A DNA stretch of 64,000 nt, taken from Saprospiraceae bacterium (GTDB lineage: Bacteria > Bacteroidota > Bacteroidia > Chitinophagales > Saprospiraceae). Made by a program: the position numbers and the translations under genes. Below are positions 8,688-17,884 of this stretch, one piece after another. Below the pieces are notes generated by a model. That model did not search any database. It was not told the DNA's origin and worked only from the letters and a program-made list of their open reading frames with translations. The stretch spans positions 1 through 64,000 of the forward strand of contig JANQQI010000021.1 in the NCBI GenBank assembly GCA_028285085.1, written 5' to 3'. Numbering within the stretch: position 1 is the stretch's first letter; every line of letters starts with the position of its first letter.

Positions 8688-9518
8688 TTAATCTTGTTTT
8701 TTCGGCCGCAGAAATTGTTGCAATCGAGCCAGATCATCGGTATTCAATAAGTCAACACCGTAGGAGAGCAATTCCCACCAAAGTTCCTCTTTCTCGGGCG
8801 TTGCCCAGAGGCGGGCGCGTTTCCCCTGCTCATGTACCGCTCCCACAAATTGACGAACCCGTTCTCGGGCTGCTTGGGTATAAGCTGGTCGATCCTCGCT
8901 TAGGCCCGCAATGACATAAAAGTTTTGGCTGATAAAAGGCATTAAAGCGCTAGGGTAGTTTTTGGCCAAATCGTCCGGCCGACCGTCAAGCGTCATCAAC
9001 TGGAGGCTATCTTGCAATAGCTGTTCAAAGGGCCGATCGCCACTGAGAATAACGGTAACCTTGCCAGGGTGGAAATGTCCATTTTCGTGATAACTCAACA
9101 TCTCCCGGAAGGGAAGCAAAACCTCGCGTAGCCGTTGATAACTTTGCCGGGCCTCAAATTTAATATCGATCCAGAGGTAGAATTGCCCGGTATAACCTGG
9201 GAAGATGTTGCCTTGATTGCGCTTGAAATGGCGATACAGTGGCTTCAAATATTGACGTGTCAACGTTTTAAGCCGATGCCTTTTTGTATCGGGCATATTG
9301 TGCCCGACATACAGCTTCCCGTAGATAAATAACACATCCGCTTCGATGCTGGTAAATCCTCGTTCGAGTGCTTCGCGAAGGGGGCGTTCTTGCTCGTAAT
9401 CGTTGTGAGAGTGTGCTTGGGCGAGTGGTGTGGTCTGGGCAAGCACTACCTGGCCGTAGAGGAAAAAAGCGACTAGAAGTTGAAGTAGACGGAACTGAAA
9501 GAGCTTTGTTGAAATCAT
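8688..9518 (-). CDS. Exported PLC-like/AIM6-type phosphodiesterase
   Basis: This is a 276-residue protein of the phosphatidylinositol phospholipase C/glycerophosphodiesterase superfamily, AIM6-like branch. Start ATG 9518 is chosen because it opens a signal peptide (MISTKLFQF... to VLAQ, about residues 1-27); an upstream in-frame ATG at 9707 would add 63 residues that run through a repeat element and lack coding character. Family motifs are AHSHNDYEQERPL near the mature N terminus, SIEADV with the metal-binding E-x-D, and VGHN. The C terminus carries LLNTDDLARL. The substrate is unknown, presumably an envelope phosphodiester. A decayed paralogue lies 2 kb downstream, separated by the TPR-methyltransferase gene. 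Confidence 0.85.
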   Translation of the reverse strand: MISTKLFQFRLLQLLVAFFLYGQVVLAQTTPLAQAHSHNDYEQERPLREALERGFTSIEADVLFIYGKLYVGHNMPDTKRHRLKTLTRQYLKPLYRHFKRNQGNIFPGYTGQFYLWIDIKFEARQSYQRLREVLLPFREMLSYHENGHFHPGKVTVILSGDRPFEQLLQDSLQLMTLDGRPDDLAKNYPSALMPFISQNFYVIAGLSEDRPAYTQAARERVRQFVGAVHEQGKRARLWATPEKEELWWELLSYGVDLLNTDDLARLQQFLRPKKQD

Positions 9519-10075
9519 TTGTCGATGGAATGCTTTGAGATGCGTTATAGGAAATGAATGATGTAAAATAAGTTGATGTGCTTGTATGCTCAGGTGTAGG
9601 TATAGAATTGGGCTTTGAGGGAGGGACCCACCCTCAGCCGCCACCGCCGGCCAATTTCGGCCGCAATATTTTTTGGGCATACTACTCCCAGCCTTTGCCG
9701 GGAACATTTATGGACAGAAGGTCAAAACCAATAGTTTTCAGAAATATTTCTACTATCTATAGATTCCGTTTTCCCGAAATTCCATAAAATCATATAGCTG
9801 AATGTTTAAATTGATGCTTTAACTAGTTGATTTTCAAAGAGAAAAAATTTTAAAAAAAGTCGGAAATCGATTTGAAAAAACGCCAACCTGCACCATTCTC
9901 GATTCAAAATAAGCATTTACGCTCATCTTATTAATAATTTCTGAACAAGCTCTAATATCCTTTCATATGGATTGCATCATTTCGATTGTCTGGTTTGTTA
10001 ATTGGTAAACTAAGGTCAGAGGATTGAACTTTCTGGTCAAATCTTTGAGCTAATTGTGCTATTTTTTTTAGTGAG
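9519..10075. other. Divergent intergenic region holding repeat-element copy 1
   Basis: This 557-bp gap separates the minus-strand phosphodiesterase from the plus-strand AraC regulator, so promoters for both should lie here. About 190 bp (9610-9801) are the structured dispersed element listed separately. The remainder is AT-rich with no gene. Confidence 0.5.
9610..9801 (+). repeat. Structured dispersed element, copy 1
   Basis: It starts with GGGCTTTG and ends near ATTCCATAAA (9779-9788). Hairpins: GAGGG (9617-9621) with CCCTC (9631-9635); CGGCC (9648-9652) with GGCCG (9659-9663); TCCC (9686-9689) with GGGA (9700-9703) around the loop AGCCTTTGCC; ATAGT (9731-9735) with ACTAT (9752-9756) enclosing AGAAATATTTCT. 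The block CTATCTATAGATTCCG follows at 9753-9768. It is the most divergent of three copies; its stems differ from the others by paired changes. The orientation is the same as copies 2 and 3. The function is unknown. Confidence 0.82.
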
Positions 10076-11011
10076 ATGAAAATATCTTTGAAAAGTCGGA
10101 TAGCACACTCCACTTCTTTTTTGGAATATAACCATCATTGTAACTACCGTATGATTATTAAGCATCAACACTTCGATCTAGCTAGCAAAGTTGTTTTTGA
10201 ACGCGCTACCATTCAGCCACCTTTCAAGATGCAGGAAATGTTGAGCAACGAAGCTTGCTTTACGTTTGCTTTAAGAGGTCGCCGCGATGTGTATACGCCC
10301 GAACAGAAAGTATCCATTCACGATGAATGTGGCGTTCTGATGCGGTGTGATTCTTATTTGAGTAAATGTCCAAACAAAGATTGTGAGACACCTTTCGAAG
10401 CTATTGTCGTGCATTTTTATCCCGAAGTTTTAAAGTTTATCTATCAAGATCAGCCCCCCTTTTTTCTGGAACAAAAAAGCACACAAGAGGTCGTATCCGT
10501 CCAGCCCATTAAGGTGGATACGATGATGCTGCAATATGTAGAGAGCTTGGAGTTCTATTTTGATCATCCTCAAATGGTGAATGAAGAATTGTTGAGTTTG
10601 AAATTGAGGGAATTGATCGTCATGTTGGTAAATGCAGATCCGAGCCGACAAATGGAAGATTTTTTGGCAGATTTATTTGCGACCAACGAACACTCCTTTA
10701 AACACGTCATCGAAAATCATATCTTTCACGATCTTTCTTTAGATGAGTTGGCCTTTCTAACTAATACCAGTCTCTCTACCTTTAAGCGAAAATTTAAAGA
10801 GCTGTTTAACGACTCGCCCGCTCATTATATTAAACGCCGGCGTCTTGAAAAAGCTAAAGATTTATTACTGCGCACCAACCTTAGTATTACGGACATTTGC
10901 TATGAAGTGAGTTTCACTGAAGTGAGTCATTTCTCGCGTTCGTTTCGTCAATTATTTGGTCGAACCCCTAGTGTGTTTCGGAAAAAAGCACTGGTCGGTA
11001 ATTTGAACTAA
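10076..11011 (+). CDS. AraC-family transcriptional regulator
   Basis: This is a 311-residue protein with an N-terminal sensing region (about 30-190) and a C-terminal AraC/XylS double helix-turn-helix (about 205-305). The second HTH shows LSITDICYEVSFTEVSHFSRSFRQLFGRTPSVFR. ATG 10076 is used; ATG 10151 (MIIKHQHF) is an alternative, and would better match where the similarity to family members appears to start. It stands 200 bp upstream of the exporter gene on the same strand and may control that unit, which is inferred from position alone. The ligand is unknown. Confidence 0.88.
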   Translation: MKISLKSRIAHSTSFLEYNHHCNYRMIIKHQHFDLASKVVFERATIQPPFKMQEMLSNEACFTFALRGRRDVYTPEQKVSIHDECGVLMRCDSYLSKCPNKDCETPFEAIVVHFYPEVLKFIYQDQPPFFLEQKSTQEVVSVQPIKVDTMMLQYVESLEFYFDHPQMVNEELLSLKLRELIVMLVNADPSRQMEDFLADLFATNEHSFKHVIENHIFHDLSLDELAFLTNTSLSTFKRKFKELFNDSPAHYIKRRRLEKAKDLLLRTNLSITDICYEVSFTEVSHFSRSFRQLFGRTPSVFRKKALVGNLN

Positions 11012-11123
11012 ATATCCTATTCTTTGAACTTTTCATTCTAAGCGTTTGACCCAAATAAACGCATTTTTGTAATAGCACTGAAGATTTAGCAACCGATTTA
11101 ATCCTGATTATTTAACGGATTTA

Positions 11124-11148
11124 GGCAGCATCCTGAGCGGATACTGCC
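11124..11148 (+). promoter_or_regulatory. Hairpin in the leader of the exporter gene
   Basis: GGCAG-C-ATCC pairs with GGAT-A-CTGCC around TGAGC, a 9-bp stem with one C/A mismatch. No T run follows, so it is not a standard terminator. It lies 65 bp before the exporter start and could be a regulator site or an mRNA leader structure. Confidence 0.4.
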
Positions 11149-11212
11149 CCGGAAATTTCATGTGCGGAATATTGAGCGTAACCTCTTTTTCTATTCAACC
11201 ATCTAACAAAAA

Positions 11213-13591
11213 ATGGAACAATCAAAAAAATCGAATAGCGTGATGAATCGCTTCGCCGAGGGATGGGCGAAGTTTGTGATCCGATACCGATGGCCGGTAT
11301 TATTGTCGACCGTATTACTCGCTTTTTTGTTGGCTTCGAATGCCAAAATGGAGTTTGACGGCGATTATCATGTTTTTTTCAGTGAGTCCAATCCCGAATT
11401 AGAAGCCTTCGATGCCCTACAAGAAAAGTACACCAAAGACGATAATATTATCGTTGTGCTCGCGCCCAAAAATGGGGATGTTTTTACGCGCGATAATCTG
11501 GTGGCCATCGAAGAGATTACCGAAGAAGCCTGGAATACCCCTTATTCTTCTCGGGTGGATGCATTATCTAACTTCCAGTACACGCGAGCCGAAGGCGACG
11601 ATTTGTACGTGGATGACCTAGCTTATGAGTCTAGCGGCAAATCCGAGGCGGAGATTGCAAAAATCAAGCAAGTGGCACTGCAAGAACCGCTTTTGGTTAA
11701 TCGTATTGTCAACGAATCGGGGAGCGTCACCGCGGTGAATATTACGATCAAGCTACCCGGAGAGGACAGTGCTACGGAAATTCCTGAGGTGATGGCTTTC
11801 GTACGAGGAATGATCAAAGACTTCCAGGTGGCGCACCCCCAATTTGATGTTTACAACTCCGGGATGGTCGCGCTAAATACGGCTTTCTTTGAATCTTCGC
11901 AGCGCGACCTGGCCTTAACGCTGGGCATGTTCCTGATCGTGATTATCACTACCTTGTTGCTGACCCGAAATTTAACCAGCACTTTCTCGACCCTGGTCGT
12001 GGTCTTGCTATCCATTATGAGCGCAGTGGGTTTCATTGGTGTCATGGGAATCAAACTGACGCCACCGTCTTCGGTTTTCCCGACCATGATTTTGACCTTA
12101 GCCGTGGCCGATAGTATCCATATTCTGATCACTATGCTGCAAAAGATGCGGCGAGAGGGGCTAGACAAACGGAGCGCGATCGTAGAATCCATTCGGCTGA
12201 ATTTTATGCCGGTGTTAATTACAAGTCTAACGACGGTAATTGGTTTCCTGACGATGAATTTCAGCGAAGTACCGCCCTTCTGGGATCTCGGTAATGTAAC
12301 CGCCTTCGGGATGTTCATGGCCTTCTTATACTCTACGCTGACTTTGCCAGCCTTGATGGCGATCATGCCCGTGCGTGTGCGCCAACAGTCACCCGAGCAA
12401 GTGGCCAAAACGAGCTGGTATAGTCGTCTGGGACATCTGGTGACTCGACAACCTGTGCGTTTTACCCTCGGCTCGGTAGCCGTCATCGGTTTGATGAGCG
12501 TATTGGCGATGCGTAATGAATTCAACGATGAGTTTATCAAATATTTTGATAGCTCGGTTCCCTTTCGGGCGGATACGGATTTTATTAGCCAGCATCTGAC
12601 CGGGATTTATAATGTTGAATTCTCTGTCCCTAGTGGCGAAAGTGGCGGAATCAATCAACCGGAGTATCTGCAAAATCTAAATCGTTTTGAGGATTGGCTC
12701 AATGAGCAACCGGAGGTGATTCACGTGAATGCCTACAGTGAGGTCGCTCGGCGAGTAAACCGATCTATGCACGGTGATGATTCCAATTATTACAAGGTAC
12801 CGGATCAACGGGACGAGGCGGCGCAATATCTGCTCCTGTACGAATTATCGTTGCCCTTCGGCTTGGATTTGAATAACCAGATCAATGTCGATAAATCGGA
12901 AACACGGATGACGGTGACGGTTAAAAATATTTCGAGCAAGGAGATGGTCGAATTCTCTGAGCGGGCCGAAACCTGGCTGGCATCTAATACACCTTCGACT
13001 ATGCATACCCTGGGTGTGAGTCCGACTTTAATGTTCTCCAAGCTGGGATTCCGGCAAGCCGATAGTATGTTGACCGGAAATGTTCTGGCGCTGATTTTAA
13101 TCTCATTGGTCTTGATGATTGCCTTGCGCAACTTCAAATTGGGCTTGCTCAGTATTATCCCCAATGTTGCGCCCATCTTAATCGGCTTCGGGCTCTGGGC
13201 TATTTATAAAGGGCAAATTAATACCGGAATGGTGGTCGTATTTGGAATGACGCTGGGAATTATTGTCGACGATACGGTGCATTTTATGAGCAAGTTTCTG
13301 CGCGCGCAGCGCGAATATAGTTACGATGCTCGCCAGGCCGTAATCTACGCCTTCGACACGGTTGGGAAAGCACTGGTGACAACGACAATTATTTTGCTGG
13401 CTGGTTTTCTGGTGTTGTCGACTTCGACTTTTGCGATGAATAGTTATATGGCACGCATTACCTCGATTATTATTACTTCGGCGTTGATTGTTGATTTTAT
13501 TTTATTGCCGGCGCTTTTGGTATTGCTGAGTAAAAAGCAAAATAAAACGGAACCTGAAATTGCTTCCGCTACAGTTTTACAGAAGAATTAA
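11213..13591 (+). CDS. RND-superfamily (MMPL/HpnN-type) exporter
   Basis: This is a 792-residue inner-membrane protein with two RND halves. One transmembrane helix (about 27-45) precedes a large periplasmic loop, then a five-helix bundle (about 225-390); the pattern repeats with a helix near 420, a second loop and a bundle at about 625-775. Sterol-sensing-domain-like segments contain LTLAVADSIHILITML and FGMTLGIIVDDTVHFMSKF. Members export lipids, hopanoids or other hydrophobic molecules using the proton gradient. The LolA-like and outer-membrane barrel genes directly downstream suggest a trans-envelope lipid pathway. The actual cargo is unknown. Confidence 0.88.
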   Translation: MEQSKKSNSVMNRFAEGWAKFVIRYRWPVLLSTVLLAFLLASNAKMEFDGDYHVFFSESNPELEAFDALQEKYTKDDNIIVVLAPKNGDVFTRDNLVAIEEITEEAWNTPYSSRVDALSNFQYTRAEGDDLYVDDLAYESSGKSEAEIAKIKQVALQEPLLVNRIVNESGSVTAVNITIKLPGEDSATEIPEVMAFVRGMIKDFQVAHPQFDVYNSGMVALNTAFFESSQRDLALTLGMFLIVIITTLLLTRNLTSTFSTLVVVLLSIMSAVGFIGVMGIKLTPPSSVFPTMILTLAVADSIHILITMLQKMRREGLDKRSAIVESIRLNFMPVLITSLTTVIGFLTMNFSEVPPFWDLGNVTAFGMFMAFLYSTLTLPALMAIMPVRVRQQSPEQVAKTSWYSRLGHLVTRQPVRFTLGSVAVIGLMSVLAMRNEFNDEFIKYFDSSVPFRADTDFISQHLTGIYNVEFSVPSGESGGINQPEYLQNLNRFEDWLNEQPEVIHVNAYSEVARRVNRSMHGDDSNYYKVPDQRDEAAQYLLLYELSLPFGLDLNNQINVDKSETRMTVTVKNISSKEMVEFSERAETWLASNTPSTMHTLGVSPTLMFSKLGFRQADSMLTGNVLALILISLVLMIALRNFKLGLLSIIPNVAPILIGFGLWAIYKGQINTGMVVVFGMTLGIIVDDTVHFMSKFLRAQREYSYDARQAVIYAFDTVGKALVTTTIILLAGFLVLSTSTFAMNSYMARITSIIITSALIVDFILLPALLVLLSKKQNKTEPEIASATVLQKN

Positions 13592-13626
13592 AAAAGAAAT
13601 ATTAATAAAAAATAATCATCATTAAA

Positions 13627-14400
13627 ATGAAAAAAAATATTGTTCTCGTATTCCTATTATTTGGATTTATTTATGCTTCGGCACAAAGTCCAGAACAAAA
13701 GGGATTAGAAATTGCAAAAAAAGCTGAAAAAGCGGATGAAGGTTTTGGTAGTTCAATTGTCCAGTTAAAAATGTTATTAAAAAATAAAAATGGACAGACG
13801 AGCGAGCGAAATTTAATTAACCGCACCTTAGAATTAACGGAAGATGGAGATAAATCGCTCATCGTATTTGATAGTCCAAAAGACGTGAAAGGAACGGCAA
13901 CGCTGACATTTACGCATAAAAAAGGATCGGACGATCAGTGGTTGTATTTGCCTTCTGTGAAACGTGTGAAGCGAATTTCTTCGAATAATAAATCCGGGCC
14001 TTTTATGGGCAGCGAATTTGCTTACGAAGATCTATCGTCTCAAGAAGTAGAAAAATACACGTACAAGTTTTTGGAAGCGAAAGGCGATTTATTAATCGTA
14101 GAGCAAGATCCAGTAGATCCTAAATCAGGTTATACGCGTCGAGTCGTGACGTACAATAAAAGTAAAGGTTATCGGGTCGAGAAAATTGAGTTTTACGATC
14201 GAAAAAATGCCTTGCTAAAAACGCTGACCTACAGCGATTATGAATTATACAAAAATAAGCACTGGCGAGCGGGCACCATGACGATGGTAAATCACCAATC
14301 CAATAAAGAAACTGTTTTGAAATTCAGCGAGTATGATTTTGAAACGCAATTAGCGGATAGTGATTTTTCCCAAGTTGCGCTAAAGCGCGCTGGTAAATAA
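13627..14400 (+). CDS. LolA-like outer-membrane lipoprotein-sorting protein
   Basis: This 257-residue periplasmic protein has a signal peptide (about 1-19, ending YASAQ) and the LolA-like fold of the PF17131 type. Recognisable segments are KGTATLTFTHKKGSDDQWLYLPSVKRVKRI and the SGPFMGSEFAYEDL motif. It probably shuttles a lipid or lipoprotein across the periplasm. It follows the RND exporter by 35 bp, so cotranscription is very likely. The pairing of MMPL exporters with this LolA-like family recurs in many Gram-negative genomes (recalled, not searched). Confidence 0.87.
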   Translation: MKKNIVLVFLLFGFIYASAQSPEQKGLEIAKKAEKADEGFGSSIVQLKMLLKNKNGQTSERNLINRTLELTEDGDKSLIVFDSPKDVKGTATLTFTHKKGSDDQWLYLPSVKRVKRISSNNKSGPFMGSEFAYEDLSSQEVEKYTYKFLEAKGDLLIVEQDPVDPKSGYTRRVVTYNKSKGYRVEKIEFYDRKNALLKTLTYSDYELYKNKHWRAGTMTMVNHQSNKETVLKFSEYDFETQLADSDFSQVALKRAGK

Positions 14401-14416
14401 GAGCTTGTTCGGTTAA

Positions 14417-14454
14417 CACACAATGCCTGGCTTGCTTGTCCGGGTATTGTGTAA
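14417..14454 (+). terminator. Hairpin between the LolA-like gene and the barrel gene
   Basis: ACACAAT-G-CC-T-GG pairs with CC-G-GG-T-ATTGTGT, an imperfect 11-12 bp stem. Only a weak T content follows, so it may attenuate rather than end transcription into the barrel gene. Confidence 0.45.
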
Positions 14455-14553
14455 TAACCATATTCCCGTAATTGAATGTTTCACCTCTGCTAGGCTATTG
14501 TTTGGACGCAATGTTCTGGCAGTGGTGACTTTTTCTTTCTAATCATTCCAATC

Positions 14554-15756
14554 ATGCGTCTGCGCTTTTTTTTATTTCTTGTTTTATTAGTCTCAAGCTT
14601 TTCTCTTTTGGCACAATCGGGAGATAATCGCTTTGATAGTGATTTTACTTTGGAGCTGGAAGCAGAGTATCGTTATTTTTTTGAGAGTGGTCGCTTCGAA
14701 GGACAAGAGCAACATTTTCCCTCAGCGGCAATTCGCCCCGGCTACGATTTAAGCTGGAATAATGGGTACGATCAAATTAGCTTCACCGGATTTTTTCGAT
14801 TGGATCGCGATGAGCAACGGACCCATGGGGACATTCGAGAATTATATTATCAAAAGGCAAAAAATAATTGGGAATTAAGTGTCGGCTTGAAAAAAGTATT
14901 TTGGGGGGTGACGGAAACGAGCCATCTGGTGGATATCATTAATCAGACGGATCAAGTAGAGTCTTTTGACGGGGAGCAAAAATTAGGACAGCCGATGCTA
15001 CAATTCACTTGGTCGACCGACCAGATCGGGATTTTTGATTTCTTTTATCTACCTTATCATCGCAAACGTGTATTTCCAGGTGACGAAGGACGTTTGCGTT
15101 TTCCGGCCATTATTGAGACAGACGATCTGGGCTACGAATCGGGGCAAAATGAATGGTCGCCAAGTTTTGGTTTTCGCTGGAACCACTATCTCGGTATTGC
15201 CGATGTGGGCATTTCTCAGTTCTATGGCAATGGCCGTGAGCCTCTATTTAGTTTTGACCAGGAAGGTAACATTCGCGCCTTTTATCCCGAGATTTATCAG
15301 GCGGGCCTCGATTTACAATTGACCCATGCCGCCTTTTTGTGGAAACTGGAAACGATCTATCGCTACGCGGAGCTACAAGATTTCTACGCTCTGGCGGCCG
15401 GCCTTGAATACACCTTTAGCAACATCAATCGCAAAGGATTAGATATCGGCGTTTTGGTAGAATATCTTTATGATTCGCGAGATGAATTGGCACTCACCGG
15501 GCAGCAAAACGATGTGTTTTTTGGCAGCCGTCTGGCCCTTAATGATGCACATGATACCGCCTTTTTAGCAGGTGGAAGTATTGATTTAGAAACGGGTAGT
15601 CGCCTGTTTAGCGTTGAAGCTTCGCGCCGGATTGGCGAGCGCTACAAAGCGGAAATCGAGGCACGGATTTTTGAGTACATCGACGATTCGGAACTCATTC
15701 TTTCCAATTTTAGCGATGATCATTTTGTTCGAGTCGTTCTGACCCGCTATTTCTAG
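14554..15756 (+). CDS. Predicted outer-membrane beta-barrel protein of the exporter unit
   Basis: This is a 400-residue protein with a signal peptide (1-20, cut after LLAQ) and alternating amphipathic strands through to a C-terminal aromatic residue (LTRYF), the usual end of an outer-membrane barrel. I cannot assign a named family with certainty; it resembles the DUF1302-type or alginate-export-type porins found next to MMPL/LolA pairs. By position it is the outer-membrane partner of the RND exporter and the LolA-like protein. A 153-bp gap with a hairpin separates it from the latter. Confidence 0.75.
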   Translation: MRLRFFLFLVLLVSSFSLLAQSGDNRFDSDFTLELEAEYRYFFESGRFEGQEQHFPSAAIRPGYDLSWNNGYDQISFTGFFRLDRDEQRTHGDIRELYYQKAKNNWELSVGLKKVFWGVTETSHLVDIINQTDQVESFDGEQKLGQPMLQFTWSTDQIGIFDFFYLPYHRKRVFPGDEGRLRFPAIIETDDLGYESGQNEWSPSFGFRWNHYLGIADVGISQFYGNGREPLFSFDQEGNIRAFYPEIYQAGLDLQLTHAAFLWKLETIYRYAELQDFYALAAGLEYTFSNINRKGLDIGVLVEYLYDSRDELALTGQQNDVFFGSRLALNDAHDTAFLAGGSIDLETGSRLFSVEASRRIGERYKAEIEARIFEYIDDSELILSNFSDDHFVRVVLTRYF

Positions 15757-15865
15757 TTCTTGCCGCTAGTGAACGCATTTTGACCATTCCTCAAAGCAAA
15801 TTTACCGTACAACAAGGCGGACTGGAGTCGGTGTCGTTTTTCTCGCACATTGGGATAAAAAACAA

Positions 15866-17203
15866 ATGAACCGTTCTCGCCTCTGCTGGATTATCCTCCT
15901 TAGTCTTCCTTTTTCAACCCTTTTCGCGCAAGGCCCTTGTCAGGGCATTTGGCAAACCACTTTTGGCGAATTACGCCTACGCCAAGTTGGCACCGAAGTC
16001 GTCGGTGATTACGATAAGCACGGCACCATCATTGGGAAATATAATGCAAGTAGTGGGCAGGTCAAGGGCCAATTTACTTACGGCAACAAAAAGGGGCATT
16101 TTACCTGGACGATTAAAAACGGCCAGCTGGATGGTAAGTGGGGTTATAAGAATAAGCCTGCCAAAAATCAGTGGACCGGTAAGCGAGTCACGGCGCAAAC
16201 CGGAGAAATCAAAAGCCATCCTTGGTCGGGTGTTTGGGATACCAATTATGGCCAACTGCGCTTGCTCCAACGTGGTGGTATCGTAGAGGGCTTGTACAAT
16301 AAGGGCGATGCCAAAATTACAAAGGCGGAGTACAACGTTCGTACGAAAAAACTCAAGGGCACTTTCGATAATAATGGCCGAAAAGGCAATTTTGAGTTTA
16401 CCCTCTCGGGCCTCGGTACGGCCCAGCCGAGCTTTAAAGGCAAGTGGGCCTGGGGGGATGCGACACCCAAGCAGGCTTGGAATGGTAAGCGGGTGGAGCA
16501 CACGGAGAGTCTTAGCCGGAGCTATCTGGTCGTCGAGGATAAAACCCGTGATTACCACTTCGAACTTAAAAACTTTTGTATCCAAAACCATAACGAAGGT
16601 TGGGGCGACGAAGAGCCCTTCTTTATGGTTTTTTCTTTCCGTTGCAAAATGGGCGCAGACTTGGAAGAAGGTCCGGTCATTAAAATTTCCAGCTCTACGG
16701 TACAACGCACTTCAAAAATTAAATTGCGCGAAAATAATAAAGTGGTACCCGGCATTTGGCTGGATAATTATGAATTCCGCCAGGGCGAAAATAAAATCAC
16801 CTTTAAAGATGTTGGTGAAAACGAAGTGGTAGGTATTGCGGCCGTATTTCTTGAGGGCGATAATCGGATTTTTCCCCGCCTCAAATCATCCGCCAACCGC
16901 AATCGATTTCATTTTGAGCTTTATTATAAAGAGGCCTTTCAATTTTCCGGTGCTCGCTCGGATTACAACTCTGTCCAAAAAGCCATCCGGGAATTTAAAC
17001 GTGATGTCCTCAACCGCGTTTTCTCCGAAAACAATGTCATCCCTCAGGGCCGCTCCGACGACCTCATTGGCCGGGATTTCGATCACTACATCAACAACCC
17101 TAGGTTTAAATATTCCTACGCTACCGGTGATCGACTACGCTTACACGGTAAGAATAGTGACGGGGACCATTATTTTATTGAGTATGTGTTGGAGGTGGAG
17201 TAG
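15866..17203 (+). CDS. Secreted protein with two beta-repeat domains and an unknown C-terminal domain
   Basis: This is a 445-residue protein with a signal peptide ending near residue 22 (LFAQ). Two similar segments follow (about 25-107 and 118-208). Each starts with G[IV]W-T-GLR-type sequence (GIWQTTFGELRLRQVG, GVWDTNYGQLRLLQRG) and ends with a W-x-GKR-V motif, which points to an antiparallel sheet unit similar to MORN-like or lipocalin-like repeats. Residues about 215-445 have no family I recognise. The function is unknown. The gene lies 109 bp after the barrel gene and may be read from the same promoter. Confidence 0.72.
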   Translation: MNRSRLCWIILLSLPFSTLFAQGPCQGIWQTTFGELRLRQVGTEVVGDYDKHGTIIGKYNASSGQVKGQFTYGNKKGHFTWTIKNGQLDGKWGYKNKPAKNQWTGKRVTAQTGEIKSHPWSGVWDTNYGQLRLLQRGGIVEGLYNKGDAKITKAEYNVRTKKLKGTFDNNGRKGNFEFTLSGLGTAQPSFKGKWAWGDATPKQAWNGKRVEHTESLSRSYLVVEDKTRDYHFELKNFCIQNHNEGWGDEEPFFMVFSFRCKMGADLEEGPVIKISSSTVQRTSKIKLRENNKVVPGIWLDNYEFRQGENKITFKDVGENEVVGIAAVFLEGDNRIFPRLKSSANRNRFHFELYYKEAFQFSGARSDYNSVQKAIREFKRDVLNRVFSENNVIPQGRSDDLIGRDFDHYINNPRFKYSYATGDRLRLHGKNSDGDHYFIEYVLEVE

Positions 17204-17408
17204 GGGTACTTACCTGCCCAAATGACTTCTTCGTAATATTTTCGTAAACGGAATTTCCTTTTTTTGGGTATTAAAAAGCAGCTAATTGAAAAAACTTCTC
17301 TTTCTTGAGGCGAAAATTTCTTCAGAACGACTTATGCTTCACCCACCTTTGCAGACTCGTAAATGATTTCATGTGTTATCGTAAATTCTACCCATCTTGT
17401 TTGCTATC

Positions 17409-17756
17409 TCACGGATGCTCAATCCCCGCTTCATCCATCAACTCCAAACCAAAATTGCGAATGGTCTCAATAATCGGAATCACCCGCATCCCCTTTTCCG
17501 TAATGGAATATTCCACTTTAGGAGGGACGACAGCGTAGACTTCTCGATGTATAAATCCATTCTTTTCCAACTCCCGCAATTGAGAGGTCAACATCTTATC
17601 CGAGATATGGGATGTACTCTTTTTGAGCTCGCCATAGCGCATCACTTTTCTACTCAATCGCCACAGGATAGGCATCTTCCAAGTCCCGCCAATTTGGTCG
17701 AGTGCGAACTCGACGGGGTTATAGTAAAGCTTGTTGTTGTAAAAGAACTCTGGCAT
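17409..17756 (-). CDS. HxlR-family winged-helix transcriptional regulator
   Basis: This is a 115-residue single-domain HxlR regulator. Key features are the family phrase IGGTWKMPILWRLSRKVMRYGELKK, ISDKMLTSQLRELEKNGFIHREVYAVVPPKVEYSITEKG, and a helical end. Many members sense aldehydes, thiol stress or oxidants. This one lacks the usual N-terminal Cys: the sequence begins MPEFFYNNKLYYNPVEFAL. It is divergent from the DJ-1/PfpI-like gene at 17885, and such pairs commonly have the regulator controlling the neighbour. The shared intergenic region is 128 bp. Confidence 0.9.
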   Translation of the reverse strand: MPEFFYNNKLYYNPVEFALDQIGGTWKMPILWRLSRKVMRYGELKKSTSHISDKMLTSQLRELEKNGFIHREVYAVVPPKVEYSITEKGMRVIPIIETIRNFGLELMDEAGIEHP

Positions 17757-17820
17757 AATGGGCTGATTATCAGTTTACTTTCTTTTTTGTTAGTATCATA
17801 CGAATAGGTGAGTACAGCAA

Positions 17821-17828
17821 CAAAGGTA
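17821..17828 (-). promoter_or_regulatory. Bacteroidota-type -7 box for the HxlR gene
   Basis: On the minus strand it reads TACCTTTG, an exact match to TAnnTTTG, about 65 bp before the HxlR start. No convincing -33 TTTG lies at the ideal distance, so the call is tentative. Confidence 0.4.
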
Positions 17829-17884
17829 GGTGTCTTTTGTAATTTTATCGTGTAATTAATCTTCAACTTTTAAAAAATAACACG

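Noticed and set aside
9930-9957. TTAATAATTTCTGAACAAGCTCT resembles the right end of the MITE-like elements
   Set aside because: No matching left end was found within several hundred bases, so it may be a solo end or chance. Similar isolated motifs at 14401 and 29835 were rejected for the same reason.
15977-16705. 242-codon minus-strand open frame opposite the repeat-containing secreted protein
   Set aside because: The plus-strand protein has a signal peptide and internal repeats; the antisense frame is a by-product of codon bias.
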